Positions 25,635 through 39,720 of a stretch of DNA of 64,000 nt are shown piece after piece. The position numbers and the translations under genes were made by a program. How positions within the stretch are numbered: position 1 is the first letter of the stretch; every line of letters begins with the position of its first letter. Under the pieces are notes generated by a model, which saw only the letters and a list, made by a program, of their open reading frames with translations, was not told the origin of the DNA and made no database searches. Origin of the DNA: Polydactylus sextarius (lineage: Eukaryota; Chordata; Actinopteri; Polynemidae); the NCBI GenBank assembly GCA_016801845.1, contig CM028919.1:7456001-7520000 (forward strand), given 5' to 3'.

Positions 25635-25659
25635 GTGTGTGTGTGTGTGTGTGTGTGTG
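25635..25659. repeat. (GT)n microsatellite
   Basis: About 12 GT units. Confidence 0.95.
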
Positions 25660-28576
25660 GCTCCCTTCTCAATGAACATCCATAGTTACTGTTGGCTAAA
25701 CATGCAAAGGTTACTGTAATGTCAGACACATGCCAGAGGGGAGCGTGGAATACCACATTAACATAATCCATAGACAACTGTCCCATTTACAAACATTGTC
25801 GTGCCAGTCTGATCGCCACAGTGCTGCCAGGTCATATGACTGCTCCAAGGAGGAACTGTAACACAATGTGACTTCTCTGACGGAAGGATTCAAAAGAAAA
25901 TGGCTGGTTGTCAGAGTTTGGCATCACTCGCCAGGACAAATTATGATGCTTGTACCTGAAACATTCCTATGTTGTACCTGAGGGGAAGACTGGCAGTCAG
26001 GAAATGTGAAGGCGTTGTTGTCTTGTCTGACCTGCTGGCTGCAGGGTACAAAGTGTGCAAAAACACTTTGTTGTGTATACTGTGAAACTTACTTATTCAT
26101 TGAGGAGGACTTGATTTGCGAACAATTCATTGAAATCACACAAATATAGACTCTCCTGTGAAGTTTGATTCTTTTTTCTTCCTGACAAGAACATTGAGGT
26201 TAAATGGGAACTTGAGAGTGGATTTTCTGGATATTTTACCATAAAAATCTCCATAATCGCGCAGGAAGTATACATCTGTTGTCATTATTGAAAGTAAAAA
26301 GACCAGTTTTTCCAGCAGCAACTGTGTTTTTTCAGGAGGCACCATAGTAATGAAGACAAAGCAACCATTGGACTGATATTTAAAGTATTCAGTGTTAATT
26401 AGATGCTTGATATTAGTTGAGGCGGCTAACATGTTGCCCTCTCACCCTCTGGAGCGCTAGTCTGTGCTGACACTCAGAGTGATTGTTTTGATAATGATGT
26501 GTACATAAGCCGGAAACGAGGCTCTCTCACTGCATTTTGAGAAATACAATTTATATTTACAGCTTTGGTTCGACTGCGCGAGTCTGTGCTTTCAGCATTG
26601 TTGTGAGAGATCCATTGTTTTCACTCGCGTAACGGGTATTTTAATTAGTCTGTCTTTGGAAATTCCCTGTGTGTGTTGTGGTTTGCGTTGGACACTGCAG
26701 ACTCCCACAGCTCCCAGACATTTCTCAACTTTTTTTTTTTTTTTTTTTTTTATTACACATTGGCCACATTCCAAAAAGCAGAGTCATGTGTGGAAACTTC
26801 TGCAAATTCACATTTTCTCCTCTGGTTGTTAAAAGCTTAAACAACTCCTCCATCTTTCCCTCTCTTTCTTTCTCTCTCTCTCTCTCTACTGTTCCGTCTC
26901 GCCTCCTTTTTTCCGCCCCCAGTTGTTTCCAGATCTCTTTCTTTCTTTCTGTCTTTTGGATGCTAGTTGTGGGTGACCTTGGATGGTGACTACAGTGCCT
27001 ACTCATTAAGTAGTAAAGATGAATGGTTCCATTATAGCAGGGGGGAAAAAAATCGAGCGGGGCCAATTAGTGGTAATTAACAGCGGAGAGGGCGAGGCGC
27101 TCTGGAGGGCACCCTGACCTGGACTGTGAAGGGGGCAGAGGGGAGTAGGGGGCGTATACAAGGAGGAGCTTTCCATATATATGGAAAAAAGTGTGTATTA
27201 GAAAATGCATGTGTACGTGACCCTGTGTAGGGGAAAGGAGGTGATTATAGGTGATTATTGATGTAATGAAAGGTGTGTACTTTTGAGCGGGAGGGAAACT
27301 GTTATAATTGTGTGATCAATGTATATGAGAATGTGCAGCAGCAGATAGTGTAGTATAGATGTGTGTGAATGTAATCAATAAGGAAATGTGTCTTGCATGT
27401 GCATGTGCATAATCAGTGGTATGAATGTTTGTGTTTAAAAGTCAATGATTATTAAGCTGCATCTGGGTTTTATGATTGTGTATTGGATGTTTATGATGTG
27501 TGTGTGTGTTATATGTACATTGTAAGAGGTGTGTATCCTTTCAGACATTCCTTGGTGCTGACTGATGAGAAAATCTGTGCAAGAACCGACACGTTTGAGC
27601 GTTTAGAGGTGAAAGGGTCAGTAGCCGGCAACATCTCTCTTTGACTTTTGACCCCCGATGTGATGTCACCGACCCGCTTCCCACGCAGCTTTGGTGTAGC
27701 CAGGGAGCTTGTTAGGCAAAAGGTCTGAAAATAAAAGTCCCCGAAATGCCAAACCGATATACCGTCAGCGCTAATGAACATTTTTTGATGATTTTTGCTG
27801 TTAATTGGCGTTTGCCGTTTTTTTTTTTTTTTGTGCTGATCTGCAATATTTTAGCATCTCGGCATCAAGGAGAAATTCAAGGTTGTTCGCCAGGAGATTC
27901 TCTTACTCCCTCTCTGTCTCTTCCTCAGCAGCAGCTGCGCTTGATTTATTCACCCCGCCTACCTCCCGTTTTTTATCAGTTCTTGGGTGAAATTGTCACA
28001 GCCGTGTAATCCTTTGGGTGCCACTAGCTGGGGGGAACTTACACGTGTGCTCGCATTCAGAGAGAGATGTGTGCGTGTTTGTAATAGGTATTGGCGGCAG
28101 GGCGTCTAAACAGTGGGTAGCACCAGGTCTCGTGTCCAACATGGAAATCTTTGCAAGTCAATAAAGAAATGCTCAATATACCGGGGAATTGGACTGTGTT
28201 GTCACTTTAACAGTTTTGGCAGTTAGTGTGTGAGAGAGCCTCTGTAAAGGCTGAAGAGTTTTTTTTAAGGTATTTTGCAAAGTGCTGCTTTCAGGGTCCC
28301 TGAAATTGCAATGCCTGGTAAATGGATGGTTTGAGGAGTATACAATGTATTAGAAGTCAATTGTGCATGGGAGGGCCTATTTTCCATATCGCTAGCCGAA
28401 CAAGTTTGTAACTGTGTGAGTGTGTATTGTTGTTGGATCCCTGCCCTTGTGTTGCACACAGACACACATGCACGTTCAGATTGTACATGACCCCCGCTCC
28501 ATCTATTCCCCTGTTGCTTCAGTGTCTCTCAGCTCTCGTTGTGCAGGTTTGGCTGTGTGGTGGGATTGAGGATTGT

Positions 28577-28600
28577 GGGTGAGGGGGGTGGGGTGGGGGG
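28577..28600 (+). other. G-quadruplex motif
   Basis: Four G-runs of 3, 6, 4 and 6 bases on the + strand with loops of 3, 1 and 1 bases, in intron 1. Only potential to fold is claimed. Confidence 0.7.
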
Positions 28601-29220
28601 TGTTACATTGTCAGGGCCGTGGCATACATCAGAAACCATTACCCATAATGGCCTCTTTCCCCACACGCCGCATATCCATTCCCTTTCCCTCTTCTGACAT
28701 TTATTTTATGACTGCTTACATATCAAATATTTAAATAAACAGAATCGGGGGCTTCGGCTGAGGTTTGCCGAGGGTGATGGGGGGTGGAAGTGGAGTGGGA
28801 AATGGAGGGGGGCTTGCAGCGGCGAGATGAAGGGGATGGATGATGACATTCATTTCCGAAACGATGAAAAAAAAAAAAGTAGCAGCGGCGGCAGCCGCAG
28901 CAGTGAAGAAAGGGAGAAAAAAAATGCTTCGCTTGGCTCCAATCAAAGCAGGCGGAAGAGGGCGGTGTTTTTTTTTTTTTTTTGGTTATTTTTTTCACAT
29001 GAGCGCGGCGGCTGCGGTGACAGACGGTTGTATATGCACACGTATGTACACGCGCAAGCGTTAACGTGGGTGCGCACACGGCCTCATCCGTCAGTGTTTC
29101 CTGGGGACACGGGAGGACGTGGGAGAAGGCCCTTGTGGCTCGTAAAAAGCGGTCCGTCTTACTGATGCTATATCAATTGTACAGCAACCGTCAAGGAGAT
29201 CAGAGCACAACAGAAAGTAA

Positions 29221-29457
29221 CAAAAAAAAAAAAAAAAAAAACAAACAACAAGAAATGGAAGAAAAAAGTCTAATGCTGCAATGAGAGGAGGTAGAGAAAA
29301 AAAAGAAAAGAAAGGACAGCGGGAGGGAGATGAAGGTGAGGTGGAGGAAGATTTATCTCTTGTTTCCTCAGGAGAGGAAGATGGAGAGAAGGCGGGCTAA
29401 AAGTGTGAAGGGGAGAGGAAGAATGAAGGGGATAAAGGGAAAAAGAGAAAGGTGTGC

Positions 29458-29489
<32 letters not shown>
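29221..29489. repeat. Poly(A), purine-rich tract and (TA)n array
   Basis: A run of 20 A (29221-29240), then about 200 bp in which the + strand is mostly G and A, then about 14 TA units (29461-29489). The translations across it are composition artefacts. Confidence 0.85.
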
Positions 29490-29492
<3 letters not shown>

Positions 29493-30699
29493 GAGAGACA
29501 GAGTGGTCCTGGGGTGCAGGCGGCCAGTCTTACACTGGCTGGCGTCGGTGGGAGGCCCATTACTGTCAGGCTAATCTTAAAATAATTAATTGCGAAGTCG
29601 ACGCTTTTTAAAGAGTATTGTAATTGAATCCTAAATTAGGCTTGGGAAAGGGGACACGTCCTGCTTTGCTGCAAGTCTGTTCCCATTCTCTAGTCAAACA
29701 CACTCACGCGCACACACATACATATACATCAGTGGGTCGTGTGCACAGGCGGGAAGAAGAAAAAAAAAGACAACAGGCAAAGGAAATGCTAATGAAATGC
29801 ATATTTGGGGAGAAAGGGGCCATCTATAATTTAGCTGTGCTCTTTGAATGTGAATGATGTGTGTGCAAGCGCTGTGATTTATTTTTGTTGTGCAGAGGGA
29901 TAATTCTGTCAGAGTAGGCTTTTATTCTTGTAAACAAATGTGGGGAAAAGAGCAGAATAAAAGTGGAGTAATAAAGTAAACAGAATGGTTTGAATACATT
30001 TAGCTGCTGGCATGAATAATTTGTATAGGGGACTGAGGGGTTTGATGAAAGAGAGATGACAAATATGAGAGCCGTGATATTGCCTGATGAAATTTTGGGT
30101 CAGCCTTCGATTCGCTATTTTCTGGCACTTGTTTTCATTTTCGTGCATGTGTTTTTTTTTCCTCACATGGATTAATGCTGAGTACCTCTTCCTTTCCCAC
30201 ACAGCCACACAAGTAGGTAGTAGAGCATAGCCTTCACATGCACACACCCAGAATGCACCTTGTAACCCCTCAAATCCTCCAAGGCCCTTTTGCACTAGCC
30301 TCTGCACTGAAAGCTCTGCTTAAAATGAGCAGCTCAATGTGCTTTCACTTTACACAAACTGCTTGCCCACATGGCTCCTCCTGGATGACCCCTGCAAAAC
30401 TATAGGCTATAGAACTTTCTGGATCAAAGCTCCGGGAAAAAAGGTCTGCCCTCCATAAATGTCGGCCCTGCTCCATAACTCCAGCAGGAGCCCTGGAAGA
30501 AAGATGGCACAGGGTGCGAGGTCAGGGAGACAGATCTGCAAGGCTATAATGGAAACTAAGTAGTCAACAGATGCCTCCTATAAAGGCTAAAATGTAGAGA
30601 AACTGTGGTAATGGGCAAGAGATTATAGGCCATTATTACAAGATACAAAAAAATCTCATAATTGTTTTTGAGATAATTGTAGTTTTGTTATCATTGCTC

Positions 30700-30868
<169 letters not shown>

Positions 30869-31666
30869 TGATAATGTCCTCTGATATCTTAAGTGTTTAA
30901 TTTGTTTACTCAATGTCTTCTACACCAGTTGCACACAAAGATATTACTTGGTTAAATAAACATTTTAATAGTTTAATAACACTGTCTGTTATGCAGGACC
31001 GTCCCTCACCATTCCTTGCTCCACTAACATTCAGGAACCAGTCTAACTACTCCGCCAACATGTTGGCCCATGCTCCTGTTCACCATGCTGCACAAAGCTG
31101 TGCATTTCAGGTTCGGCTTTATACTCGGCTGTATTAAAATCCTTGTCAGAATTGAAATACAATGAATACAAAGAATCTGGCTGCATCTGTATGACAAATC
31201 AAACGTTCCTCATGCTGTTTTCCAAATGTTTGAAACCTATTCAACTCCTATTTGGCCCAGATCTGACAGCTATAAACTTGGCTCAGAACATCCCATTTTC
31301 TCCTGGCTGACTGGGATGAATAACAGCAGAGAGGCCAATATTGTGGTCTAGCTGAGCACGGCTGACTCCTCTGTCTCTGTGATCCCTCTATCAATAAGGA
31401 ACACAGGCCTGTCAGAAGGCCTGCCAACTGTCTGGCTGTCCACACAGCCTGCTCTCTACGCAACATCTGGACACAGATGGTACACACTGATCACACACTC
31501 ACACGCACGCACAAAATACTTATACACATGTTTTACTGATACTGGCAGACATTCACAGACACGCTGTGCATTTACAGCGGTTAATATACTACTACTGTGT
31601 GTGTGTGTGTGTGAACATGTGCATGGATGCACACACCACACTCATTCATTCATATCCACAAATAGC

Positions 31667-31667
31667 A

Positions 31668-31720
<53 letters not shown>
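31667..31720. repeat. Compound (TG)n(TA)n microsatellite
   Basis: A short TG block followed by about 21 TA units. Confidence 0.95.
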
Positions 31721-31722
<2 letters not shown>

Positions 31723-34700
31723 TCACATATTCGTTCACATGAACACATGGGTGCTTACATACAGCAAGTCCACACAGAGAGAGAGAGACAGAGAGAGAGA
31801 GCTTACTTCACAGATTTGGACACATGGTGAAATCTGTGTGTTGCAGCCAAAGGATCTGCTGCATCTCCTGGGAAATATGTGCATCCCTTTAATATGTCTG
31901 GCCTTTAATAAAAACCTGAACATAAAAGATCGTCAAAGGTTCAGTGTGTAAAACAATTCATAATCATAGTGCTCATTCTGGCCACGTAGTGACTTGCTCT
32001 AATATAGATTCTGTAGGTGGTTGCCCTGTTAATAAATACTGAATTTACTGACAGTTAGATTTAGTAATTCTTTCATTTTGTTTTGTCATACTGTGAAAAC
32101 AAATGAGGGTAATGAACACTCAAAGATGAAAACGTATTAAAAAGGGATAGATACCAAACAGGAGATGTAGAGAGACAGTCATTTTCAGTGTGATCATGTC
32201 CAACTCTAATTAAGCCTCATTAATTGCAAATATCACTCAATTTTCTCAGTCATATGTTATTCATATGGTCTGGCACAGCCAGTCCACCATAAACATAGCT
32301 GCCCTGGGGCTTCGCAATAATAGGAATGAATGGTGGAGTTCCGTGTGAGTCAGGGGTGTGTATGTGCAGTCAGGCCATGCATCAGGGCTCCCACAGGCCT
32401 GGAGCCTCTCATTGATCGACCCCGCTCCCCCACCTCATGTTCCCAGCCAGCTTCAGTGATTGATTCCCAGTCAGAGCCCAGGAGATGGGAGGCCTGGCCC
32501 GGACTCACAGAGCCTGGGGCCTCCCAGAGGGTGACCTGGAGGGGCTGCGGGAGGAGGGATGCCTATTTCCAGGGCCCCTAACCCAGGTCGAGGAGCCCAT
32601 TTCTGGGGAAACCTTCACAGCGGGGTAGTAGAGTAGAGGCTCACATTCATTACAGGAGAAAATTAAGGCCAAATCTGCTGCTGGTGCTGCTGTTACTGCT
32701 ATATGGAGGTGCTGTATGGAGGGGGTGGGTGGGTCAAGAGGTTAAGAGATATTGGTGCAAGTAGGTTTGAGGGGAGGAAACACTACTATTACATGATATT
32801 AAACAATCTGTCATACTCACACTTACACACATACACCACTGAAACCTGCTGTGTTCACATCCACACTGAACATCTCCACTGCCGCGCATCAACAGGCCCC
32901 TCTTCATGTCACTTTTTGTTGGTCGTGCAAAGGAGGAAAAAAATTATATGAGAATCAATTTTTTCCTAATTAACTTTGTAAATTTCCCGCTGAGCTATCA
33001 GACGTGGGGACCTGGTGTGTCGTGCCGAGTCCGATAATGAAATCAATTTGGTTCAAATTGTTTCAGGTGACTTTTAATGAGTATCTAATATCCGCCTGAG
33101 GAAAAAAGGTCAGGGTATCTGTTTGTTATTTGTGTTTTTTGTGTTGTTGTTTTCTTGTTTGTTTGTTTTTTAAATGATGGATCACCTGCAGGAGAAATAT
33201 GGATGGCTTCACCCCGGAGGACTGGGCAGTCCTCCAAAAAAAACAGCGTGAATGTAAATCCTTGTTTTTAGTGGGGAGCCTGTTTAACTGCACCACGGGT
33301 GTGACCTAGTTTGACAACTTGCTTTTTATAGATACAGTGCATTTTGCTGTTTATTAATTCCTTGATAAAACACTTTATTGTGTTTTATTGGAAGACAACA
33401 CCTGTGTTTCAGGAGCACTAAACAAAGTCAAGGAGGAAAGGTGGAAAAGAGGCTTTAATAAGAGGGAGTGGGACTTACTGTGGACTTACTTTAGATGTAG
33501 CTTTCACATTCATAATTTACTCTCCTCCCTCTCTTTCAATGGGCAGCCTCCCAGCCTGAGGAGCTTGTTAAGCTTTGCCTTGCAGGGAAGACTAATGGAT
33601 GGCAAAGAAAGCCCCCTCAGGACCCTTTAGCATCGTTTCTGTTGGTCTGCTCGCTTAGTATTCACTTATGTATTTTCACCCTACTCTGAGCACAATATCA
33701 TGAATAACCATTGCTAATTCATAAACACACTTGGCAATACGAGACCTCGTTCATAATTATCCAAGCTGTAGAGACGCAGTTCCTCTCCAATACCATTCCA
33801 TTAGCAAAGGTGGTGATTTCCTTGAATAAGGGGGGAATCTAGCCTGCATATTTAATATCAGCATTTTGGTTCGGCTCTTGGAGACGTGGGAAGGAAAAGG
33901 GCAACACATTTACTCAAATAGCCTGTTCTCTCTCTCTTTGGGGCAGATGGAGTTATTGTTATTTTCCCTCTCGCCCTTTTTTTTTTCTCTCTCTTTCATT
34001 TGGTTGTGTAACAGCATCTCTCCATGGGGTTCTGTGGGCTGGGGAAGTTGGAGAGGAGCACATTCTTCTCGTTCCACCATGGCCCTTAGATGAAATGGGC
34101 TTTTTCGGCAGCTCCACTCTGTCCCAGGGTCATGGCAAACAGGAGGCACGGAGAACCGAGAGACAGGAAAAGGCTAGAAATGTAGTGAAGCTCTACCACA
34201 TAAGTAACACATTCTACGAAAATAGGCTAGCAGCCTTTTCTGATTTTGAGGAGGAAATGGGGCTAATTTATACCAAAGTTTGTCATATGGTTCGAAAACA
34301 CATGCTGTACACATGTAAAATGAAGTCAGAGAGGGAAGAATTGTAATCTTTGACCAAACTTGAAAACCACTGCAAATATCTCTTATTTGTCCTAACTGGA
34401 TCATGTACATATATCCATTAGTCCCATCATCCTACTCCTTTTTATACAGTGTAAATCTAAATAAATCCATTCATCTTCATAAACCTGCATCATGGCCAGA
34501 GATTTGACTCACAAATTTGCAGCCTCTGTTCTTCCGCACATGTTTTTTTCTCTGCTGTTTGCAGACAATTGCATTTTATTTGTTTTCATTCTATAATGGT
34601 GTGTCACCAGCATGTCAGGCACATCTCGTTTTGTCATTGAGGGTTTTTTTTTTTTGTCCCTGCTGCTTCTTTCCCTCAGTCTCAGCGAAGGAAAAGGGCT

Positions 34701-36824
34701 CTGGTGACCTCTCAACCTCAATCTCACTTGAGACAGATGAAGCAGCCTCTCTCCTTCTTCTCCCATCTCTCTCTCCCTCTCTCTTCCGTCCCTCCCCTGC
34801 CTCCCTTCTTCTCTCCCATCCCCCACATCCTCTTTTCTCTTAATGACGTCTTTGTGCTGGCCGTGACGAACCGAACGCTCTGCAACTTTTCCCAATGCAC
34901 ATGGGAGAGGGGGGGGCTTGGAGAGGGTGGTATCTGAGCCCCATGGTGCATGTGTACGCGTGGTGTAAATATTGGTGTCAAACCCAGACAGCACGCCGAT
35001 CAACAGCTCCGAGGACAACGCAGAAGAGAGACCAATTATGTGCGTCGCTCCAAACACAAAAGCACGCCGATCGGCCACATAACAACAGCCCGTTATCTGG
35101 CTTCTTTCTCTGTATTTCTTTCTCCGCTCACAGCATCATCGCCCAAAACATACACTGTGTACGTATACCCCCCCGTCTCCTCCAGCACGGCTGTCACTGC
35201 CTGCACTCCTCTCTCTCTCCCTTCAGATGATTTCATGCTTCTCATTGCTAGCCAGCCTTCATGCCTAGCTGCCTGTGCCATCCAGGCATACTGGGCTGAG
35301 GAAAGGCAATTTGGCTCTACCCAGCTCCCCGCGGACCAGTGCTACTCTTCACACTGTCATTCGTTACGAGACTTTTTACTAACAAGGCGTGCGTACTGAG
35401 ATGCAGGATGAGATTGTGTTTCAAGATATAATTCACTGAATTTGGTCCTCTTAGCGATGCTGCAGTCACAAGGGAGCGTCACCATGCACGCAGCTCGGTT
35501 ACTTCACCGCACACTTGCACAATAACTTCTGTTTTTAGGTTGTAGGCTCAGCGTTATGTTTGATCGTCAGTATTTACTATTTAGTCAACATGCTTGAATC
35601 CTGGCAGTGAAATGAAGTGATGAACTGATACTAAAGAGTGATCTATTCCTCGTGGAGGCCGGGCAGGGAGGAGTTAACAGCGCCCTGCTCCTCTCCTCTG
35701 CGCTTGATGACATCAGTATTGTCTCTGCATCCATGAAATTAATTTTTCTAATCTTAGTCAGCAGGAGCGGGGGAATTTGCACACATTAATATGGAACTCG
35801 ATCTGTACTCACCCACAGCTGCAGTCTCTCTTCTCTTCTTTCTCCCTCTCCTCCTCTTCCATCTTTTCTCTTTGCACCCTTTTTATTTTTTATTTTGTAC
35901 TTTGTATTTTGCTTGAAACAGTAGGCCCAAATGCGCAGGGTTTTGAGCCTGAAATGCGGATCTTTGTTCTGGAGGCCGAGGCAACGCCGGGCCCCACAGT
36001 GTAATAGGAACTGGAGAGTGCTCTGCTGCATGGTTTAAATAAATAACATAAAAGACAAGGCTGATTGTCCCAGCAGACCAGCCGGCTCTGGCTGCAGCAT
36101 GTTGATTCTCCAGAGACAGACGCGGCACAGAGGATAAAGAGGATCCGTTGACAATAATTATCCTTATTTGTTTCTCCTCACAAATACACACACAGGCTAA
36201 AATGGTTTCATTACACAGGAATAAAAGCTGGGATTCTGTGGTAGTCCCTCCAAGAAAAACAGAGGATAATCAATACCAAAAAAAGCATCTTGGGGCTAAT
36301 TTTCATAGAGAATCAGGTTTGAAGCCTCCTCTTAAGGTGATATTTTCAACCATTTTCACATGGCACTAATTTCCACCATGTGAGTGCCAAATAGGTCTTT
36401 ATACCTAATAGCTGCAGAATATGAACTCGAGTCTTTTTGCACATCACACTGAGGACTCAGGAGTATCCAGGCAGCTAAGTACATTGAAGTGTAGATCACC
36501 ACTACCGACTGCTACATATCCAACAGGAAAAAGCTGTCGTTGAAGACAGCATTAAACCACCAGGTGATATAAGGGATCATAATAGTTCACCAAATTGCTC
36601 TTTGGAGGTTCAAACAATTTCTGAAGTAGCCATCGCTCAATAAAGCAGCTTGTAGCCCATAAAGAACATATGAAGGAACATCTTTTATTACAGTGTTGGT
36701 TGCATAAGGGCCACGGTGCTGTTAAAGTCAGAAAAAAAAACTACGGAATTTAAGTGGAAACACTTTAGACTTATAGGCGGCTGTTGTATTATTACTACAC
36801 TTGCTAAGTAGGAGATTGTCACTG

Positions 36825-36826
<2 letters not shown>

Positions 36827-36865
<39 letters not shown>
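36827..36865. repeat. (GT)n microsatellite
   Basis: About 19 GT units. Confidence 0.95.
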
Positions 36866-36867
<2 letters not shown>

Positions 36868-36987
36868 GAGGGTGTGGGTGGGTGGATAGTAAATAACTGA
36901 AATGAAGGGCTGATCCAGACAGGTGATGATTTGGTCATCTAGTGTGAAGGACAAGGGTAACAATAGTCACAGAAACACACTGTGAGA

Positions 36988-37048
36988 GTGTGTGTGTGTG
37001 AGTCTGTGTGTGTGTGTGTGCGCATGTGTCTGTGTGTGTGTGTGCGCG
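36988..37048. repeat. Imperfect (GT)n tract
   Basis: GT-rich array broken by GA, CT and GCGC interruptions. Confidence 0.85.
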
Positions 37049-38462
37049 CCACCCTTGCCCCAACACGTTCATTCACCACGGCTGATAAATCAGAAGATTT
37101 TTTCAAACAATTCCCGCATTCAAAATGAAATTGGAATAATAACCATTTACCAATATTGTTTTATGTTTGTTTGATCCCAGTGTGTGTCTCATAATCCACA
37201 TATCCAAGCCTTTTGTGCTGAGCATTTTGTCTCTTTCTGATTAACAACTTAGCACATTAAAGCGAGAAGGAGTAAAATTATTTTCGCAACATAAAAATGC
37301 TGTCGATTGAGCTCAGAAAAGCAATTTAGCAGGTTTCACCCCACAGTAATTTCACCCATGTTCTGTTTTAATGGCTTTGTTTTGCAAAAAAAAAAAAGAG
37401 AGAGAGAGAGAGAGAGTCAGAACGCTGGAGAGGAGTTCATAAATTGAATTTTAAATTTAGCAGTTGAATTACTATTGTCTCCCATGCCTCCACCCACCCC
37501 CTCCTCCATTGAATGGCATGCCCAGATGAACAAAAGTGAAAAACACATTTGAAGAAAATAAAAAACAATTTCTGTGTATTCCCTCTAGTTTTTTTTTTTT
37601 CTGCTGTCCCTCCTGGCACAAACACGATTCACTTCGTGTCATATTCATAATTTTTTTCCTAAGTACAGCCATTTCTCTAAGGGGAGGGGGAAAAAAAATA
37701 ATGTTTCAATTTGTCAAGAATTGTTGTCGGGTTTTTTTTGTGCCTAGTGGTGTGAGGGAAATGGTGGGCATATCTCTAGGAAAAGGCTGCAGTGGGCTGA
37801 AATCTCATTTAGTGGAACTTGTCATGAGAGCAGATATGAGGCTGTGTTTGGGGAGGCAGAGAATAGTCTTTTTTTTTTTTGCCTCTGTGGACAGGTGTGG
37901 ATAATGCCATGCGTGGAAGACAGACCAATGTATCAGATAGCTCGATATAATTTTTTTTACTGCGGCTGTTTTATTTAAGAGTTCCCCTCAAGTGTGTATG
38001 TGTGTGTGTGTGTCTGTGTGTCACAGAGTGGGAGAGAGATGAGATCAACAGTGAGAGCCAGTGTAAAATTTTTTGCAAATACACATTTCTGTGCCCGTGT
38101 GTGCGTGCATGTGTTGTGTTTAATCGAGCATCCACTTCTCTGCTCCCAAAACTCTGAAGTTGTTTTCTGTGTCCAGTGCCTTCCTGAGTGCAGCAGTTAA
38201 CGTTTTTTTTTTTTTTTCCTTCTGCAAGCGTGTGTGTAATGTTGGTAGGCGTGTGAGGGGATTTACTTGTGTTGTGCTCAGCATTTTTGGCAAACGGTGG
38301 ACCTCTTGAAATGGATTGGTGAACTGGATGGAGTTCGGGAGGGGGTGGTGGTGGTGGTGGGGGTGGAGGACAGGGGTGTGTCCCATATCACGGATGGCAC
38401 AGTGCCCTGGATTTTCAAAAACTGGAGAGTGTGGCCCTTTCCCTGCAGATATTACTTTGTGG

Positions 38463-38466
<4 letters not shown>

Positions 38467-38518
<52 letters not shown>
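38467..38518. repeat. (GT)n microsatellite
   Basis: About 26 uninterrupted GT units in intron 1. Confidence 0.95.
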
Positions 38519-38520
<2 letters not shown>

Positions 38521-39594
38521 AAACATTTCAAACATTTTAAGCAGGTCATGTGTTACCCTTCACTCAAGCAAAAAAACACCATTTACACCACATTAGAAAC
38601 ATATGACCAGTGTTAGTTTTAGCTCGTCCAAACTACTAAAACAAATCTCTTCTGTGATGCTCACTTAGTTTAATTTGCTCGGCAAGGACTAAATCTATTT
38701 TAGTTGCATTCTGAATGAAGTTATTAGATCACTCTCATTCTTGTTCAGTCAGGCTCTTCATCACCTCACTGAGAAATAAGGAGCGGAGACAAATTATATG
38801 ATGATTCCAGGTCTGCAAAGATTCAATCTAGAATCATTTTAGCTTCTTGAACTTTAAGTTCATCCATCAATATTTCAAAAATACAAATGATTTTTCTATC
38901 AAAAACATTTTTAAATGGATCTAACTCCAAAATGGCTCTTTAACTTTAATTATTCCCTAAAGTGCTTAACTCTGTTGCTGGCAATCATTTTGTCAGATGA
39001 GACGTCAGTTTCTTCCAGTGGTTAAATATTTCATTTCAGATCAGCACTGCTGGAACACACTGTGATTTTAGCCGCTACAATGTAGAGAATGATTCACTTA
39101 TTAGCAGCTTCATACATAAATAACAACAAAAAAAAGAATAAAGTACATGAACAGGACTGTAACGAAGAATTAACACACATAATTAAAGGCAAAAGGCATC
39201 TTCTCTTTTTCCTGAGGATTAGGCTCTTGAAATCCTGGTGATGATTCCAGGGCAACCCCCTCCTCTCCTCACACACACTGATATACACCTCCATGCTGTG
39301 AAATAACTTTTAGACACCCAAGAGCTCTCACTACTCTCTCCCTGGCTTTCTTTCTCCATCTCCTTCACTATTCAAATAAACTTTCTCTCTTTCCCTCTCT
39401 TTCACACTCTGCGAAATAGTCCAAACTACTCCACGCATATGCCTCAGTAGACAAAACCACTTTAAAACTAGAGCACCGTAACCGTCTGCACGTAACCTGC
39501 TGAATAAAGTACTCCCATCCCCTGACATGTCTTCTTGATATTAGCCTGGCAATATGAGGCAGCGGCAATTTCTCCTCCACACTAGACGAGGTGA

Positions 39595-39720
39595 TATTGA
39601 GTTGGGGAGAAGAGAGGGAACTGAGGAGGGAGCTAGTGGTGGTGGTGGTGATGATGGAGGGGGAGGAAGAGAGGAGGGGGGGGCGGTTAGCTGGAGATGA
39701 GAGAGGAGAAGTGAAAGTGT
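39595..39720. repeat. Purine-rich tract with (GGT)n
   Basis: GA- and GG-rich + strand with a short GGT array near 39640. Confidence 0.75.

Noticed and set aside
31379..31951. 190-codon + strand frame in intron 1
   Set aside because: It runs through GT and TA microsatellites and shows no domain.
34509..35078. 189-codon minus-strand frame in intron 1
   Set aside because: Arg/Glu/Gly-rich translation of a CT-rich tract; no similarity recognised.
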